From: Candidatus Gastranaerophilales bacterium
GTDB taxonomy: Bacteria > Cyanobacteriota > Vampirovibrionia > Gastranaerophilales > Gastranaerophilaceae
Length of the DNA: 64,000 nt
Direction: 5' to 3'
Assembly (NCBI GenBank): GCA_944323255.1
Contig: CALURU010000006.1
Span: forward strand, 54,852-118,851
How positions within the stretch are numbered: position 1 is the stretch's first letter; the number at the start of each line of letters is the position of its first letter. Shown one piece after another: positions 55,739 to 64,000 of the stretch. Both the position numbers and the translations under genes were made by a program. The notes beneath the pieces were generated by a model. The model did not search any database, was not told where the DNA came from, and was given only the letters and a program-made list of their open reading frames with translations.

Positions 55739-56764
55739 ATGGAAATGGAATTAAAACAGGGTGAAATACAAGCACATTGTACTGATATATCAGACGGTGC
55801 ATTGGCTCTGGTAAGGTCTGTCTTATCTATAAGGAGTATCAGCATTCTAAAGGGTGGTTTTGAATTTATAACAGACACTCCAGAACAGTATAACAGCTTG
55901 AATAATATAATAGATGAGGTAATGACTACTTTCACAGATTATTACTACGCTGCTAGCGAAGAAAATTATTTAGAACATCCATACTACCAAGCCACCCTCT
56001 ATGAAGGAGAAGAATTAAAAGACTATCATAAGAACTATTTTGACAACAATCCACTATTTAAAGTTGAGTATGAGAGGCTATCCGATACAACAAATAGAAT
56101 AGCATTTTCGGTTAAAGATAAGGACAAGTGTTTACAGGCACTTGACGATTATTGTTCAAAGTATGGTTATGATGAGTTATGGAATGATGAAGCAAACATG
56201 CTTACTTGTGAAGCCCAAGACAAGCAATTATACAATCTATTGACAGAGAAGGATTATAACCTCAACAACTTCGTTATAACTGACATCAAGTATATAAAGG
56301 CACTTTGTTATAACGAATATAAGGAAAAACTGTCTATAGCAAATGCAACTATTGGTATAGATGAGAATAATAAGCCTGTATTTAGATGTACTATTGCAGA
56401 TGAAGGATTTGTTGAAGGGTATGGAAAAGACGATAATGTAGAAGATGTTAAAGCAGAAGCTAAAACCAAAGCTGACAAGCCAAAGAAGGTAAGAAAACAC
56501 TTCTCCCCCAGTGTGCAAGACCTATTCAATTACATCAAAACTTATGCTCAAGCCAGAGATTACCAGATATATCCTTATGAATTAATCGGAGAAAAACCAG
56601 AGAAACTATATGAAAATATGGGAACATTGACAACTATGGTCAATAGATTGAATGAACAGTACAGAGAAATCTGTCATGATGATACTATAACATTAATGAA
56701 ATACGATAAGACTCTTGAGTGCTATATGATAACAGATATATGGAATAACAAAACTGTTATTTAG
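55739..56764 (+). CDS. Unknown 341-residue island protein downstream of Type III RM
   Basis: I do not recognise it. It is acidic in the first two thirds, has a Lys-rich linker (about residues 230-250) and a C-terminal part of about 90 residues (FSPSVQDLFNYIKTYAQ onward) that may be a winged helix. Its own promoter separates it from res. The start at 55739 fits the promoter; an ATG two codons earlier overlaps the spacer. It could be an accessory to the restriction system or unrelated cargo. Confidence 0.5.
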   Translation: MEMELKQGEIQAHCTDISDGALALVRSVLSIRSISILKGGFEFITDTPEQYNSLNNIIDEVMTTFTDYYYAASEENYLEHPYYQATLYEGEELKDYHKNYFDNNPLFKVEYERLSDTTNRIAFSVKDKDKCLQALDDYCSKYGYDELWNDEANMLTCEAQDKQLYNLLTEKDYNLNNFVITDIKYIKALCYNEYKEKLSIANATIGIDENNKPVFRCTIADEGFVEGYGKDDNVEDVKAEAKTKADKPKKVRKHFSPSVQDLFNYIKTYAQARDYQIYPYELIGEKPEKLYENMGTLTTMVNRLNEQYREICHDDTITLMKYDKTLECYMITDIWNNKTVI

Positions 56765-56867
56765 TGGGTAACAAATTATATAAATGGTATGTAGCTACTA
56801 TTCAATGATAGTAGCTATTTTTCGTGCCTAAATTTTCAGAATAACAATAACCGTTATTCTGGTTATC

Positions 56868-56916
56868 GTAGCCTGTCAAGCTGTGCGTAGCACGCAAAAG
56901 AAAAGGAGGCTACGCT
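56868..56916 (+). promoter_or_regulatory. Hairpin that can mask the ribosome site of the 53-residue gene
   Basis: CGTAGCCT near 56868 is complementary to AGGCTACG around 56906-56913, which contains the end of the AAAGGAGG ribosome site. The loop carries a small GTGCGTAGCAC hairpin. AATAACCGTTATT near 56846 is a near-palindrome that recurs inside the gene near 56966. Confidence 0.5.
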
Positions 56917-57078
56917 ATGAAAAAAAGAAATAACAACAATTCCGACATCACATTTAATGTTGATAGAATAACCGTTATTGTACATTCCCCTACATTAGTA
57001 ACTACAGATGAAGATAATAAAAGACAGTTGGCAAAGTACCTCTATAAGCTAGTAGAAATGAATAACAAAGCTATGTAA
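56917..57078 (+). CDS. Small unknown island protein (53 residues)
   Basis: The ATG at 56917 follows a perfect AAAGGAGG and the frame ends at TAA 57076-57078. The protein starts MKKRNNNNSDITFNVDRITV and ends in a charged helix. It lies directly before the integrase gene, where recombination directionality factors often sit, but that is only a positional hint. Confidence 0.55.
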   Translation: MKKRNNNNSDITFNVDRITVIVHSPTLVTTDEDNKRQLAKYLYKLVEMNNKAM

Positions 57079-57141
57079 ATGAAACATACGGCTGCCTGAA
57101 CCTCTTATTTGTGATACAATGCAAGTAAGAGGTATCCTTTC

Positions 57142-58776
57142 ATGGTAAAGAAAAAATCTGGTAAAATTATTGAAACCAACAAAGCTGTTGCTTATGTTCG
57201 TGTATCATCTCGTGAGCAAGAAAAAGGATATTCTCTTACCGCTCAAGAAAAACTGCTACGGAAATATGCTAAAGATGAAGGATTTGAAATCGTAGAGTTC
57301 TTTAGAGAAGCAATGAGTGCGAAGAAATCTGGTCGTAAGCAATTTAACCTAATGCTTAAGTATTTAAAATCACATAAAGATGTTAATAAACTGTTAGTTG
57401 AAAAAACTGATAGAATAACAAGAAATTTTAAAGATGTAGTAGACCTTGATGAAGTAGATGGGTTAGAATTGCACTTTGTAAAAGAAGGTTCGATTATATC
57501 TGAAAAATCAAAGAGCCAAGATAAAATGATATATGGCTTAAGAGTTGTTCTTTCTAAACAGTATATAGATAATCTGAAAGAAGAAGCAGAAAAGGGCATA
57601 TTAGCTAAAATAGAAGACGGAGTTTATCCTTCTATTGCACCTGTCGGATATTATAATACAATGAACAAACTGGGTAAGCATATAATAGCTGTTGATGAAG
57701 ATAAAAGAGCTGTAGTAAGGAAAGCATTTGAACTGTATGCAACTGGTAATTATTCAGCTAAAACAATTAATGATATGTTGTACCCACAGGGATTGACTAA
57801 CAGAAATGGGAAAAAACTTGCTAAATCTACCGTTGAGAGAATGTTCAAGAATATCTTCTACATTGGACAATTTGAGTTCAAAGGATTTATCTGTACTAAT
57901 GCACAACATGAAGGGATTATTGACCTAAACACATTTAATGCGATACAAGAGCGTTTAGGTGGTGTTGTAAGGACAAGAACTCATGATATTCAATTTCCTT
58001 ATCAAGGACTGTTTAAGTGTGGCTTCTGTGGTGGTTTACTCACACCAGAATTAAAGAAAAAGAAAAGTGGTAAACAATACATATATTACCATTGTAATGA
58101 CTTTTATAGAAAAGGCTGTAAGAAGTTGTCCTACATATCTCAAACAAGCATAGATAAGGTATTGGCAGAGTTTCTAAAGAGTTTCCATGTATCAAGAGAG
58201 TTGATAGAAGAAATAAAGAGCTTTATCAAAGAAATACATGATGACAAAAATGACTATCAAGGAAAAGCAGAAGCTAACATTAGCAGAAAAATTGAACAGC
58301 TTAACAAACGCATAAGACAAGCCTATGATGACAGATGTGATGGTACTATTGAAGAAGATTTCTGGAAGAAGATAAACCAGGAATATCATGCAGAGAAAGC
58401 TGAACTGATTGAACAACTGAACAGAATAAATGAAGCTGATGTTAAATTCTATGATACATGCGAGAAATTACTGGCATTTGCTAAGGACTCATACAACATG
58501 TTCATGAACGGAACTGTTGAAGATAAGCGATTTATCACTCAAACTGTACTATCGAACGCTACATATTATGACGGAAACTTTGATGTAGAGCTACATCCAG
58601 CATTTGATACCTTATTTAGGTTAGCCAAAGAAAGCAATCATCAAAATTCAACTATCGAACCACCTGAAACCCAGTCAGAGAGCATAAAAAAAGCACCCGA
58701 AGGTGCTAATTTTAAAAATGGCGGGAACGACGAGGCTCGAACTCGCGACCTCATGCGTGACAGGCATGCGCTCTAA
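57142..58776 (+). CDS. Large serine recombinase (site-specific integrase)
   Basis: The 544-residue integrase has the resolvase domain with catalytic Ser in AYVRVSSREQ, a recombinase domain (APVGYYNTMN to FEFKGFICTNAQHEG), a zinc ribbon (CGFCGGLL...CNDFYRKGC) and a coiled coil. Its last 24 or so residues (NGGNDEARTRDLMRDRHAL) are encoded on the reverse of the tRNA-Asp 3' half and terminator, so the present C-terminus was created by integration. AGAGG precedes the ATG. Confidence 0.93.
   Translation: MVKKKSGKIIETNKAVAYVRVSSREQEKGYSLTAQEKLLRKYAKDEGFEIVEFFREAMSAKKSGRKQFNLMLKYLKSHKDVNKLLVEKTDRITRNFKDVVDLDEVDGLELHFVKEGSIISEKSKSQDKMIYGLRVVLSKQYIDNLKEEAEKGILAKIEDGVYPSIAPVGYYNTMNKLGKHIIAVDEDKRAVVRKAFELYATGNYSAKTINDMLYPQGLTNRNGKKLAKSTVERMFKNIFYIGQFEFKGFICTNAQHEGIIDLNTFNAIQERLGGVVRTRTHDIQFPYQGLFKCGFCGGLLTPELKKKKSGKQYIYYHCNDFYRKGCKKLSYISQTSIDKVLAEFLKSFHVSRELIEEIKSFIKEIHDDKNDYQGKAEANISRKIEQLNKRIRQAYDDRCDGTIEEDFWKKINQEYHAEKAELIEQLNRINEADVKFYDTCEKLLAFAKDSYNMFMNGTVEDKRFITQTVLSNATYYDGNFDVELHPAFDTLFRLAKESNHQNSTIEPPETQSESIKKAPEGANFKNGGNDEARTRDLMRDRHAL
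58686..58707 (-). terminator. Terminator of tRNA-Asp inside the integrase frame
   Basis: On the minus strand AGCACC-TTCG-GGTGCT followed by seven T is a classic UUCG-tetraloop terminator, placed 11 bases behind the tRNA CCA. Confidence 0.9.
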
Positions 58777-58796
58777 CCAAACTGAGCTACGCTCCC
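58719..58796 (-). tRNA. tRNA-Asp (GTC), integration site of the island
   Basis: The gene reads GGGAGCG / CGTTCCC acceptor, D-arm GCTC...GAGC, anticodon loop CTGTCAC (GTC), T-arm GCGAGTTCGAGCCTCGT, discriminator G and encoded CCA. The integrase at 57142 overlaps its 3' half on the other strand. Confidence 0.96.
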
Positions 58797-59132
58797 ATAT
58801 TTAATTGTCAATTGTGATAATGGCTCCGCTTGTCAACCTGCTTGTCTTGCTCCCGCAAGTCAACACCGTTGACTGCGCTCCGTCGGGCTTTGCCCTCCTT
58901 GCCTCACTGCTCGCCGCAGGGCAACTGAGCTACGCTCCCATATTTTGCTGTCAATATAACCTTTCGGCTACGTATACTAATATAGCCCGCTAAATTTTTT
59001 TTTGCAAGTACTTATTTTTATTGCCCGATTGGATAAGGCAAAACTAGTCATTTCGGGAATTTATTCCGGATCTTATTTTAAGTTAAATATAATCATTAAA
59101 TCTTTTTCATACTTCCAGCTATTCTTAATTCC
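58797..59132. repeat. Truncated copy of the tRNA-Asp 5' end and filler
   Basis: AACTGAGCTACGCTCCCATA at 58922-58941 repeats the first 20 or so bases of tRNA-Asp plus flank, 143 bp upstream of the real gene. Its upstream TTGACAGCAAAATAT resembles TTGACAATTAAATAT before the real tRNA. The filler between is GC-rich and contains the dyad GTCAACACCGTTGAC. No gene is visible. Confidence 0.8.
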
Positions 59133-59158
59133 AAGAGCCGATTAGGCTCTTTTTTTTA
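59133..59158 (+). terminator. Terminator with no obvious gene before it
   Basis: AAGAGCC-GATTA-GGCTCTT is followed by eight T. A TATAAT at 59089-59094 lies 39 bases upstream, so a short RNA of about 58 bases could be made; otherwise it ends readthrough from the island. Confidence 0.8.
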
Positions 59159-59247
59159 TGACAAAATATTTAGAAAACAGAAGTCCTTCAACTATCCAAC
59201 CATATTTATTCGTGATAAAATGAGCTTACTTAAATAGAAGGATTACT

Positions 59248-60045
59248 ATGATTCAAAATTGGCAAATACCACTTTTAATGACTATTCTGGCAGGTCTTGC
59301 AACTGTCCTGGGCGGTTTTTTCACTTTTCTTGTTAATAAAAACAATATGAAAGTCTTATCTCTAGGACTTGGATTTTCCGCCGGTGTTATGATTTTTGTT
59401 TCTTTTACGGAAATCCTATCTACCGCAGAAGGGCTTCTTAAACAGTATTATCCTGTTGATTATCACTGGATAATGTTCTGGGGGTTTATTGCCGGAGTTA
59501 TTATCTCTAAATTAATTGATACTTTTATTCCGGATCACGTAGAAGAAGATTTAATCTCGGAAGGGTGTGAAAAATGTAATCGTACACACAAAATTAAAAG
59601 AGCCGGACTGCTTACAGCAATTGCCATTGCTGTACATAATTTTCCGGAAGGTCTTGGAACTTTTCTCGTATCATCTCAGGATATAGCAATTGGGATTTCT
59701 GTTGCATTAGCAATAGCGCTTCATAACATTCCGGAAGGTATTGCTGTTGCCTTGCCTATTTATCACGCTACGGGCAAAAAGCGTATGGCGATATGGTATT
59801 CTTTCTGGACAGGAATGACCGAACCTATCGGGGCTCTGATAGGATTAGCCCTTCTACACTGGTTTTTGCCGCAGGTATTTGTTGGATTCTTCATGGCGGC
59901 AGTTGTAGGAATTATGATTTACATATCCTTTGATACGCTGCTTCCGCTCTCTCACGAATACGGTGACTGGCATTATGCTATAACGGGAATTATGTCCGGT
60001 GTAATTGTTATCTGGGCAAGTCTGTTATTTTTAAACGGATACTAA
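59248..60045 (+). CDS. zupT: ZIP-family zinc transporter
   Basis: ZupT imports zinc and other divalent metals. The 265-residue protein has eight helices, with the metal-site helices AVHNFPEGLGTF and ALHNIPEGIAVALP and TGMTEPIGALIG, all characteristic. AAGGA lies before the ATG, and TGATAAAAT upstream is a promoter. It is convergent with the next gene, with overlapping stops. Confidence 0.92.
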   Translation: MIQNWQIPLLMTILAGLATVLGGFFTFLVNKNNMKVLSLGLGFSAGVMIFVSFTEILSTAEGLLKQYYPVDYHWIMFWGFIAGVIISKLIDTFIPDHVEEDLISEGCEKCNRTHKIKRAGLLTAIAIAVHNFPEGLGTFLVSSQDIAIGISVALAIALHNIPEGIAVALPIYHATGKKRMAIWYSFWTGMTEPIGALIGLALLHWFLPQVFVGFFMAAVVGIMIYISFDTLLPLSHEYGDWHYAITGIMSGVIVIWASLLFLNGY

Positions 60046-60374
60046 GTAGTTTTATCTAATTTCTTTGCTTTTTCAAGCTGCTTTTTCAGGCGAGTTGCTT
60101 TAATTTCAGCTATAGCTTTTTTGAGCTGGTCAATAAAAAACTCTAATAGACCGCTCTGATCCGTGTAGTATTCTACTAGTTTGTCATCGTTTTTACACTT
60201 TTTCATTAAATCAATGAGTTTCATATCCTCAAGTGTGTATTCGGTAATTTTTTTATTGTATTCGGCTATTTTTTTCTTATCCGCCGGAGTTAATTTTAAA
60301 ATAACACCTTTGTATTCAGATTTTGGAATAAGTTTACCATTAAAGGACATACTGTTAATACTTGATATATTCAT
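60042..60374 (-). CDS. Unknown small protein with N-terminal F-x-G-K motif
   Basis: The 110-residue, Lys-rich helical protein starts MNISSINSMSFNGKLIPK, which closely parallels the start of the protein at 34336. The rest is a long amphipathic helix pair (about residues 25-105). GGAGATAA lies before the ATG. No family is recognised; the shared N-terminus may be a localisation or processing tag. Confidence 0.55.
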   Translation of the reverse strand: MNISSINSMSFNGKLIPKSEYKGVILKLTPADKKKIAEYNKKITEYTLEDMKLIDLMKKCKNDDKLVEYYTDQSGLLEFFIDQLKKAIAEIKATRLKKQLEKAKKLDKTT

Positions 60375-60481
60375 CTGTTTATCTCCTGATATTCTTTCAA
60401 AACCCGATAATTAAAAAATTTGCTATGTGAATAAAAAAAGTTTTTAATGTATAATTTAATCAAAAAGAAAGGGAACTTTTT

Positions 60482-62179
60482 ATGACAAATTTATCACCAT
60501 TACAAATCGAAAGATTAAAATACCAGCCAAAGTTACCTTCTTCTCTGGCAAACGGTATTAATCACCTTGTATCTCAAGAAGGTTCTGCAACAGAAGCAGT
60601 TGCAAATAAAGAAGAAATTAAAGCTTTATTCAAGAACACATACGGAAAACCAACCGTTACATTCCAGACTTCGACAGATACAATCGCAAGCAAACAGAGG
60701 AATGTCGGCGTAATTCTTTCAGGCGGTCAGGCTCCTGGCGGTCATAACGTTATTGCAGGGCTATATGATGCTCTTAAACAAGCTAACCCTAATAACAATT
60801 TATACGGATTTTTAGGCGGACCTTCAGGTATTATTGACGGAAAGTACGTTGAATTTAATGATGAATTTATTAATGATTACAGAAATACAGGCGGATTTGA
60901 TATTATCGGCTCAGGCAGAACTAAACTTGAAACGGAAGATCAGTTTAAGAATGCTTTAGAAGTTTGCAAAAAACTTAATATTTCAGCTGTTGTAATAATA
61001 GGCGGCGACGACTCTAATACAAATGCTGCACTTCTTGCAGAATGGTTTGTTGCTAATAATGCTGATATTCAGGTTATCGGCTGTCCTAAGACTATCGACG
61101 GCGATTTGAAAAATGAACAGATTGAAATTTCCTTCGGTTTTGATACTGCAACAAAAACTTATGCAGAACTTATCGGAAACATCGAAAGAGATGCAAATTC
61201 TGCTAAAAAATACTGGCACTTTGTTAAGATTATGGGAAGAAGCGCTTCTCACGTAGCTCTTGAAGCCGCTCTTCAGACACAACCTAATATTACTTTGATT
61301 TCCGAGGAAGTTGAACAAAAGAAAATGTCACTTGCTTCAATCATTGATTATATGGTTGATATTATTGTAAAACGTGCTGATATGGGTAAAAACTTCGGTA
61401 TTGCAGTTATTCCGGAAGGTTTAATTGAATTTATACCTGAGATGAAGTCTATGATAGCAAACCTTAACGATATTATGGCAGAGCTGGAAAATGATCCTGA
61501 TTTTGTAAACGCTCCGACTATTCGTGAAAAATTTGATATTGTAGAAAACAGATTATCTGACAGCAATGCAAAGGTTTACAATTCACTTCCTGCTTTAATC
61601 AAAGGTCAATTACTGGCAGATAGAGACCCGCACGGAAATGTTCAGGTTTCTAAGATTGAAACAGAAAAACTTTTGATTGAAATGATTGCTCAAAAACTTG
61701 ATGAGATGAAATTGGAAGGTCAATTTATCGGTAAATTCAATGCACAGGCACATTTCTTCGGCTACGAAGGACGCTGCGCATTCCCTTCTAACTTTGATGC
61801 AGATTACTGCTATTCATTAGGTTTCAACGCTTTTGCATTAATTAACTTTGGTTTAACAGGCTACTTATCATCAGTAAGAAATCTTACAGAACCTGCTAAT
61901 GATTGGATTGCAGGCGGTGTTCCTCTTACAATGATGATGAATATGGAAAAACGTCACGGTGAAATGAAACCTGTTATTAAAAAAGCTCTTGTTGAACTTG
62001 ACGGACCGGTATTCAAAAAACTGGAAAAGAACAGAGAAGATTGGGCTTTGAATGACAGATATTTATTCCCTGGTGCTATCCAGTATTTTGGACCATCTTC
62101 AGTTTGCGATATTACAACAGTAACATTGCAGCTTGAAAGTCAGGAAAAGTTGGACAAATCAAGATTAGCCAGAGTATAA
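60482..62179 (+). CDS. pfp: PPi-dependent 6-phosphofructokinase, long form
   Basis: PFP reversibly phosphorylates fructose 6-phosphate with pyrophosphate. The 565-residue protein has [22 protein letters not shown] and PKTIDGDL; Asp in GGDDS and the Lys after Pro in PKTIDGD are the residues that mark PPi rather than ATP use. The length fits the long (plant-like/spirochaete) class. TATAAT and AAAGGGA precede the ATG. Confidence 0.94.
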   Translation: MTNLSPLQIERLKYQPKLPSSLANGINHLVSQEGSATEAVANKEEIKALFKNTYGKPTVTFQTSTDTIASKQRNVGVILSGGQAPGGHNVIAGLYDALKQANPNNNLYGFLGGPSGIIDGKYVEFNDEFINDYRNTGGFDIIGSGRTKLETEDQFKNALEVCKKLNISAVVIIGGDDSNTNAALLAEWFVANNADIQVIGCPKTIDGDLKNEQIEISFGFDTATKTYAELIGNIERDANSAKKYWHFVKIMGRSASHVALEAALQTQPNITLISEEVEQKKMSLASIIDYMVDIIVKRADMGKNFGIAVIPEGLIEFIPEMKSMIANLNDIMAELENDPDFVNAPTIREKFDIVENRLSDSNAKVYNSLPALIKGQLLADRDPHGNVQVSKIETEKLLIEMIAQKLDEMKLEGQFIGKFNAQAHFFGYEGRCAFPSNFDADYCYSLGFNAFALINFGLTGYLSSVRNLTEPANDWIAGGVPLTMMMNMEKRHGEMKPVIKKALVELDGPVFKKLEKNREDWALNDRYLFPGAIQYFGPSSVCDITTVTLQLESQEKLDKSRLARV

Positions 62180-62196
62180 AAATATACTAAAAAAGG

Positions 62197-62234
62197 AGAA
62201 AGAGTCCAAAAATTTTGGGCTCTTTCTTTTTTTA
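62197..62234 (+). terminator. Terminator after pfp
   Basis: AGAAAGAGTCC pairs with GGGCTCTTTCT (one G-T) around an A/T loop and is followed by seven T. Confidence 0.85.
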
Positions 62235-62243
62235 TGCTAAATT
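62235..62243 (+). promoter_or_regulatory. Extended -10 box of acyltransferase gene, predicted leaderless start
   Basis: TGCTAAATT is followed by six bases (AATGAA) and GTG at 62250. No Shine-Dalgarno is present, and the gene directly follows the pfp terminator. Confidence 0.5.
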
Positions 62244-62249
62244 AATGAA

Positions 62250-63317
62250 GTGGCTGAATTGGTAAAAAAGAGAGATTCTATAATAGATATAACGAGGGGG
62301 CTGGGAATCATTCTGGTCGTTATGCTGCATTGCAATGCTCCTTTTTCGGATTTTTTCTTTCTTTTTCATATGCCTTTATTTTTTGTAATATCAGGATATT
62401 TGTTTAACTGCGGCAAAATTAAAACCTTCAAAGATTTTTGGGAGTATGTAATTAAAAAACTAAGGGGGCTGTATATCCCTTTTGTAATTTGTAATCTGTT
62501 TTTTACAATCCCTGCGCTTTTTAAGATTACATCTTCAGGACTTGTCTGCAAATACGATTTGCAGGGTTTTCTATTCAGAATCGGAAAATTGCTTTTATTC
62601 ACAGGCGGTTCACAGCTCGGCGGAACGACATGGTTTTTTAGAGCTTTATTTCTGGCATTATTAATTTACGCTATTATGACTTTAATTTTAAATAATATTA
62701 AAGATGATTTCTTTCGTAATATTTCAAGGATTTTGTTTATTTCAATCTGCTTTCTTGCAGGGTTATTTTTTTCATCAATGGGAATAAATTTTGATAATAT
62801 CGGCTCTGCATTTTCGGTTATCATTCTTCTTGAATCAGGACGACTGTACCGGAAATATGTAAAAGATTTCCAACCTGCTGCCGGTATTGCAGTTGCCTTT
62901 TTGCTCCTTGTTTTTTGCTACAAATTTGACTTAAAGCCTTTTATAGTATTGAGTAATGAAAATATAAATCTTTTCTGGATAATTCTCACTGCAATGTCAG
63001 GTTTTGTTTTAACAATTTCTCTTGCGAGGATATTAAAAAAGAATTTTTTTACAGAAAAGATTTTTTCATACATAGGGAAACACACACGTGCAATAATGTG
63101 CCTGCATTTTGCGAGTTTTAAGATTGTTACTCTGATTCAGATAATTATTTTTCGCTTGGAATTAAGTAAAATTTCTGCTTTTCCAACACTTATAACCTCC
63201 GGTTTATTCTGGATTTTATACACAGTTGCAGGAATTTGTATTCCTTTGATTTTAGTTCTCTTTTTTAATATTATAAAAAATAATATGTTAAAGTTTATAA
63301 AGGAGAAAAAATGCTGA
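62250..63317 (+). CDS. Membrane acyltransferase (acyltransferase_3 family)
   Basis: The 355-residue protein has about ten helices and the family start SIIDITRGLGIILVVMLHCNAP, FFLFHMPLFFVISGYLF and GTTWFFRALFLALL. Such enzymes O-acetylate surface sugars or lipids. The start is GTG at 62250; no later start keeps the conserved first helix. Its stop overlaps the start of the agmatinase gene. Confidence 0.85.
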   Translation: MAELVKKRDSIIDITRGLGIILVVMLHCNAPFSDFFFLFHMPLFFVISGYLFNCGKIKTFKDFWEYVIKKLRGLYIPFVICNLFFTIPALFKITSSGLVCKYDLQGFLFRIGKLLLFTGGSQLGGTTWFFRALFLALLIYAIMTLILNNIKDDFFRNISRILFISICFLAGLFFSSMGINFDNIGSAFSVIILLESGRLYRKYVKDFQPAAGIAVAFLLLVFCYKFDLKPFIVLSNENINLFWIILTAMSGFVLTISLARILKKNFFTEKIFSYIGKHTRAIMCLHFASFKIVTLIQIIIFRLELSKISAFPTLITSGLFWILYTVAGICIPLILVLFFNIIKNNMLKFIKEKKC

Positions 63318-64000
63318 CAGGACCATTTTTGGACAGAAACTGGATGGGTGAAAACAAAGAATATGCAACCTCTGATATAATTATGCTCGGAATGCCATTT
63401 GACGGAACTGTTTCTTATAGACCGGGTTCACGCTTTGCACCGGAGCAAATAAGACTTGCAAGCTGGGGTCTGGAGGAGTATTCCCCTTATTTTGACAGGC
63501 ATTTGGAGGATTGTAATTTTCATGATGCTGGCGATTTGGAGTTTCCGCTCGGTAACACAGTTAAATCACTTGAGGTTATAAGAAAAAATGTCGAAGAAAT
63601 ATACAGAGACGGCAAAAAAGTTTTCGGAATCGGAGGCGAGCATCTGGTTACGCTTCCTGAGGTTCAGGCAGTTTCTCAATATATGAACAATCTTGCAATT
63701 GTGCATTTTGATGCGCATACGGATTTGAGAGAAGAATATATAGGAGAACCGCTTTCGCATTCTGCCGTAATCCGCCATTGTGCAGATATTGTCGGGTTTG
63801 AGAATCTTAAACAAATTGGCATAAGATCCGGCATGAAAGAAGAATTTGAGTTGATGAAAAAATATAACACGCTTTGTCATAAATATGAAGAATTAGATGT
63901 TTTAAAGGACAAGAATATTTTTATAACGGTGGATCTTGATGTTCTGGATACTTCAATCATGCCTGGAACAGGAACTCCGGAAGCAGGCGGCTTGAATTTC
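63311..64000 (+). CDS. speB: Agmatinase (ureohydrolase family), 3' end outside window
   Basis: Ureohydrolases of this type split agmatine to putrescine and urea. The 230 visible residues contain GGEHLVTLPE, HFDAHTDLREE and TVDLDVLDTSIMPG, the Mn-binding motifs, and GTGTPEAGGL. Arginase or a related guanidino hydrolase is less likely. AAAGGAG precedes the ATG at 63311, which overlaps the acyltransferase stop by seven bases. Confidence 0.9.
   Translation, partial: MLTGPFLDRNWMGENKEYATSDIIMLGMPFDGTVSYRPGSRFAPEQIRLASWGLEEYSPYFDRHLEDCNFHDAGDLEFPLGNTVKSLEVIRKNVEEIYRDGKKVFGIGGEHLVTLPEVQAVSQYMNNLAIVHFDAHTDLREEYIGEPLSHSAVIRHCADIVGFENLKQIGIRSGMKEEFELMKKYNTLCHKYEELDVLKDKNIFITVDLDVLDTSIMPGTGTPEAGGLNF

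Noticed and set aside
47240..58796. Prophage
   Set aside because: No capsid, tail, portal or terminase genes are visible; the cargo fits a small integrative element.
58805..58993. Small open frame downstream of tRNA-Asp
   Set aside because: It covers the duplicated tRNA 5' fragment and the GC-rich filler and has no ribosome site.
63566..63880. Open frame opposite the agmatinase gene
   Set aside because: It lies wholly inside a convincing ureohydrolase coding region and shows no own signals.

Overview
The window is an AT-rich bacterial chromosome segment with compact operons on both strands, one integrated island and repeat-filled gaps. Gene content suggests a strictly anaerobic, Gram-negative-type gut bacterium of the non-photosynthetic cyanobacterial sister group (Gastranaerophilales / Melainabacteria). 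The reasons are very large prepilin-like proteins, a CofD/YvcK protein with an N-terminal membrane anchor, the diaminopimelate aminotransferase route (dapA, dapF, probable dapL), anaerobic NrdD, a long PPi-dependent phosphofructokinase and RND-type envelope genes. The lineage is an inference; no rRNA is present.

Layout. 1-3.4 kb: two large prepilin-like genes. 3.5-9.9 kb: miaA, a TPR/NHL protein, an HD-domain protein, a large protein with an HNH-like motif, and secDF. 10-15.8 kb: dapA, a membrane protein, panC, panB, yvcK-like and ycsF/pxpA. 15.9-16.8 kb: a gap packed with nested inverted repeats. 16.8-22.4 kb: an unknown membrane protein, a phosphomevalonate-kinase-like P-loop protein, lepA, a lone STAS protein and a lytic transglycosylase with a long leader. 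22.4-28.3 kb: adenine deaminase, two surface-glycan genes (one with a ten-C tract) and an ArsB/NhaD transporter. 28.4-33.8 kb: zf-TFIIB protein, dapF, hisS, hup, a regulator made of four winged helices, infC with an AUC start, and tRNA-Phe behind two truncated 94-bp copies of its own 5' end. 33.8-43.7 kb: a decayed AT-rich stretch, Mini-RNase III, probable dapL, nrdD, gatB, yraN, a membrane glycosyltransferase and tRNA-Gly. 43.8-47.1 kb: SulP transporter, the wreck of an RND efflux operon and its intact MarR neighbour. 47.2-58.8 kb: an integrated island with small unknown genes, a resolvase, a complete Type III restriction-modification pair and a large serine integrase whose 3' end runs antisense through tRNA-Asp. 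59.2-64 kb: zupT, PPi-PFK, an acyltransferase and the start of an agmatinase gene.

The most distinctive signals are: (1) eight genes whose start codon lies exactly six bases after a TANNNT -10 box, in six cases an extended TGN box, which predicts leaderless mRNAs; (2) truncated tRNA 5' ends repeated upstream of both tRNA-Phe and tRNA-Asp; (3) a regulator of four GntR-type winged helices with no effector domain; (4) a perfect 52-bp palindrome between hisS and hup; (5) a short N-terminal F-x-G motif shared by otherwise unrelated proteins; (6) a ten-C homopolymer inside a glycan gene. All functions are inferred by reading the sequence; no database search was run.
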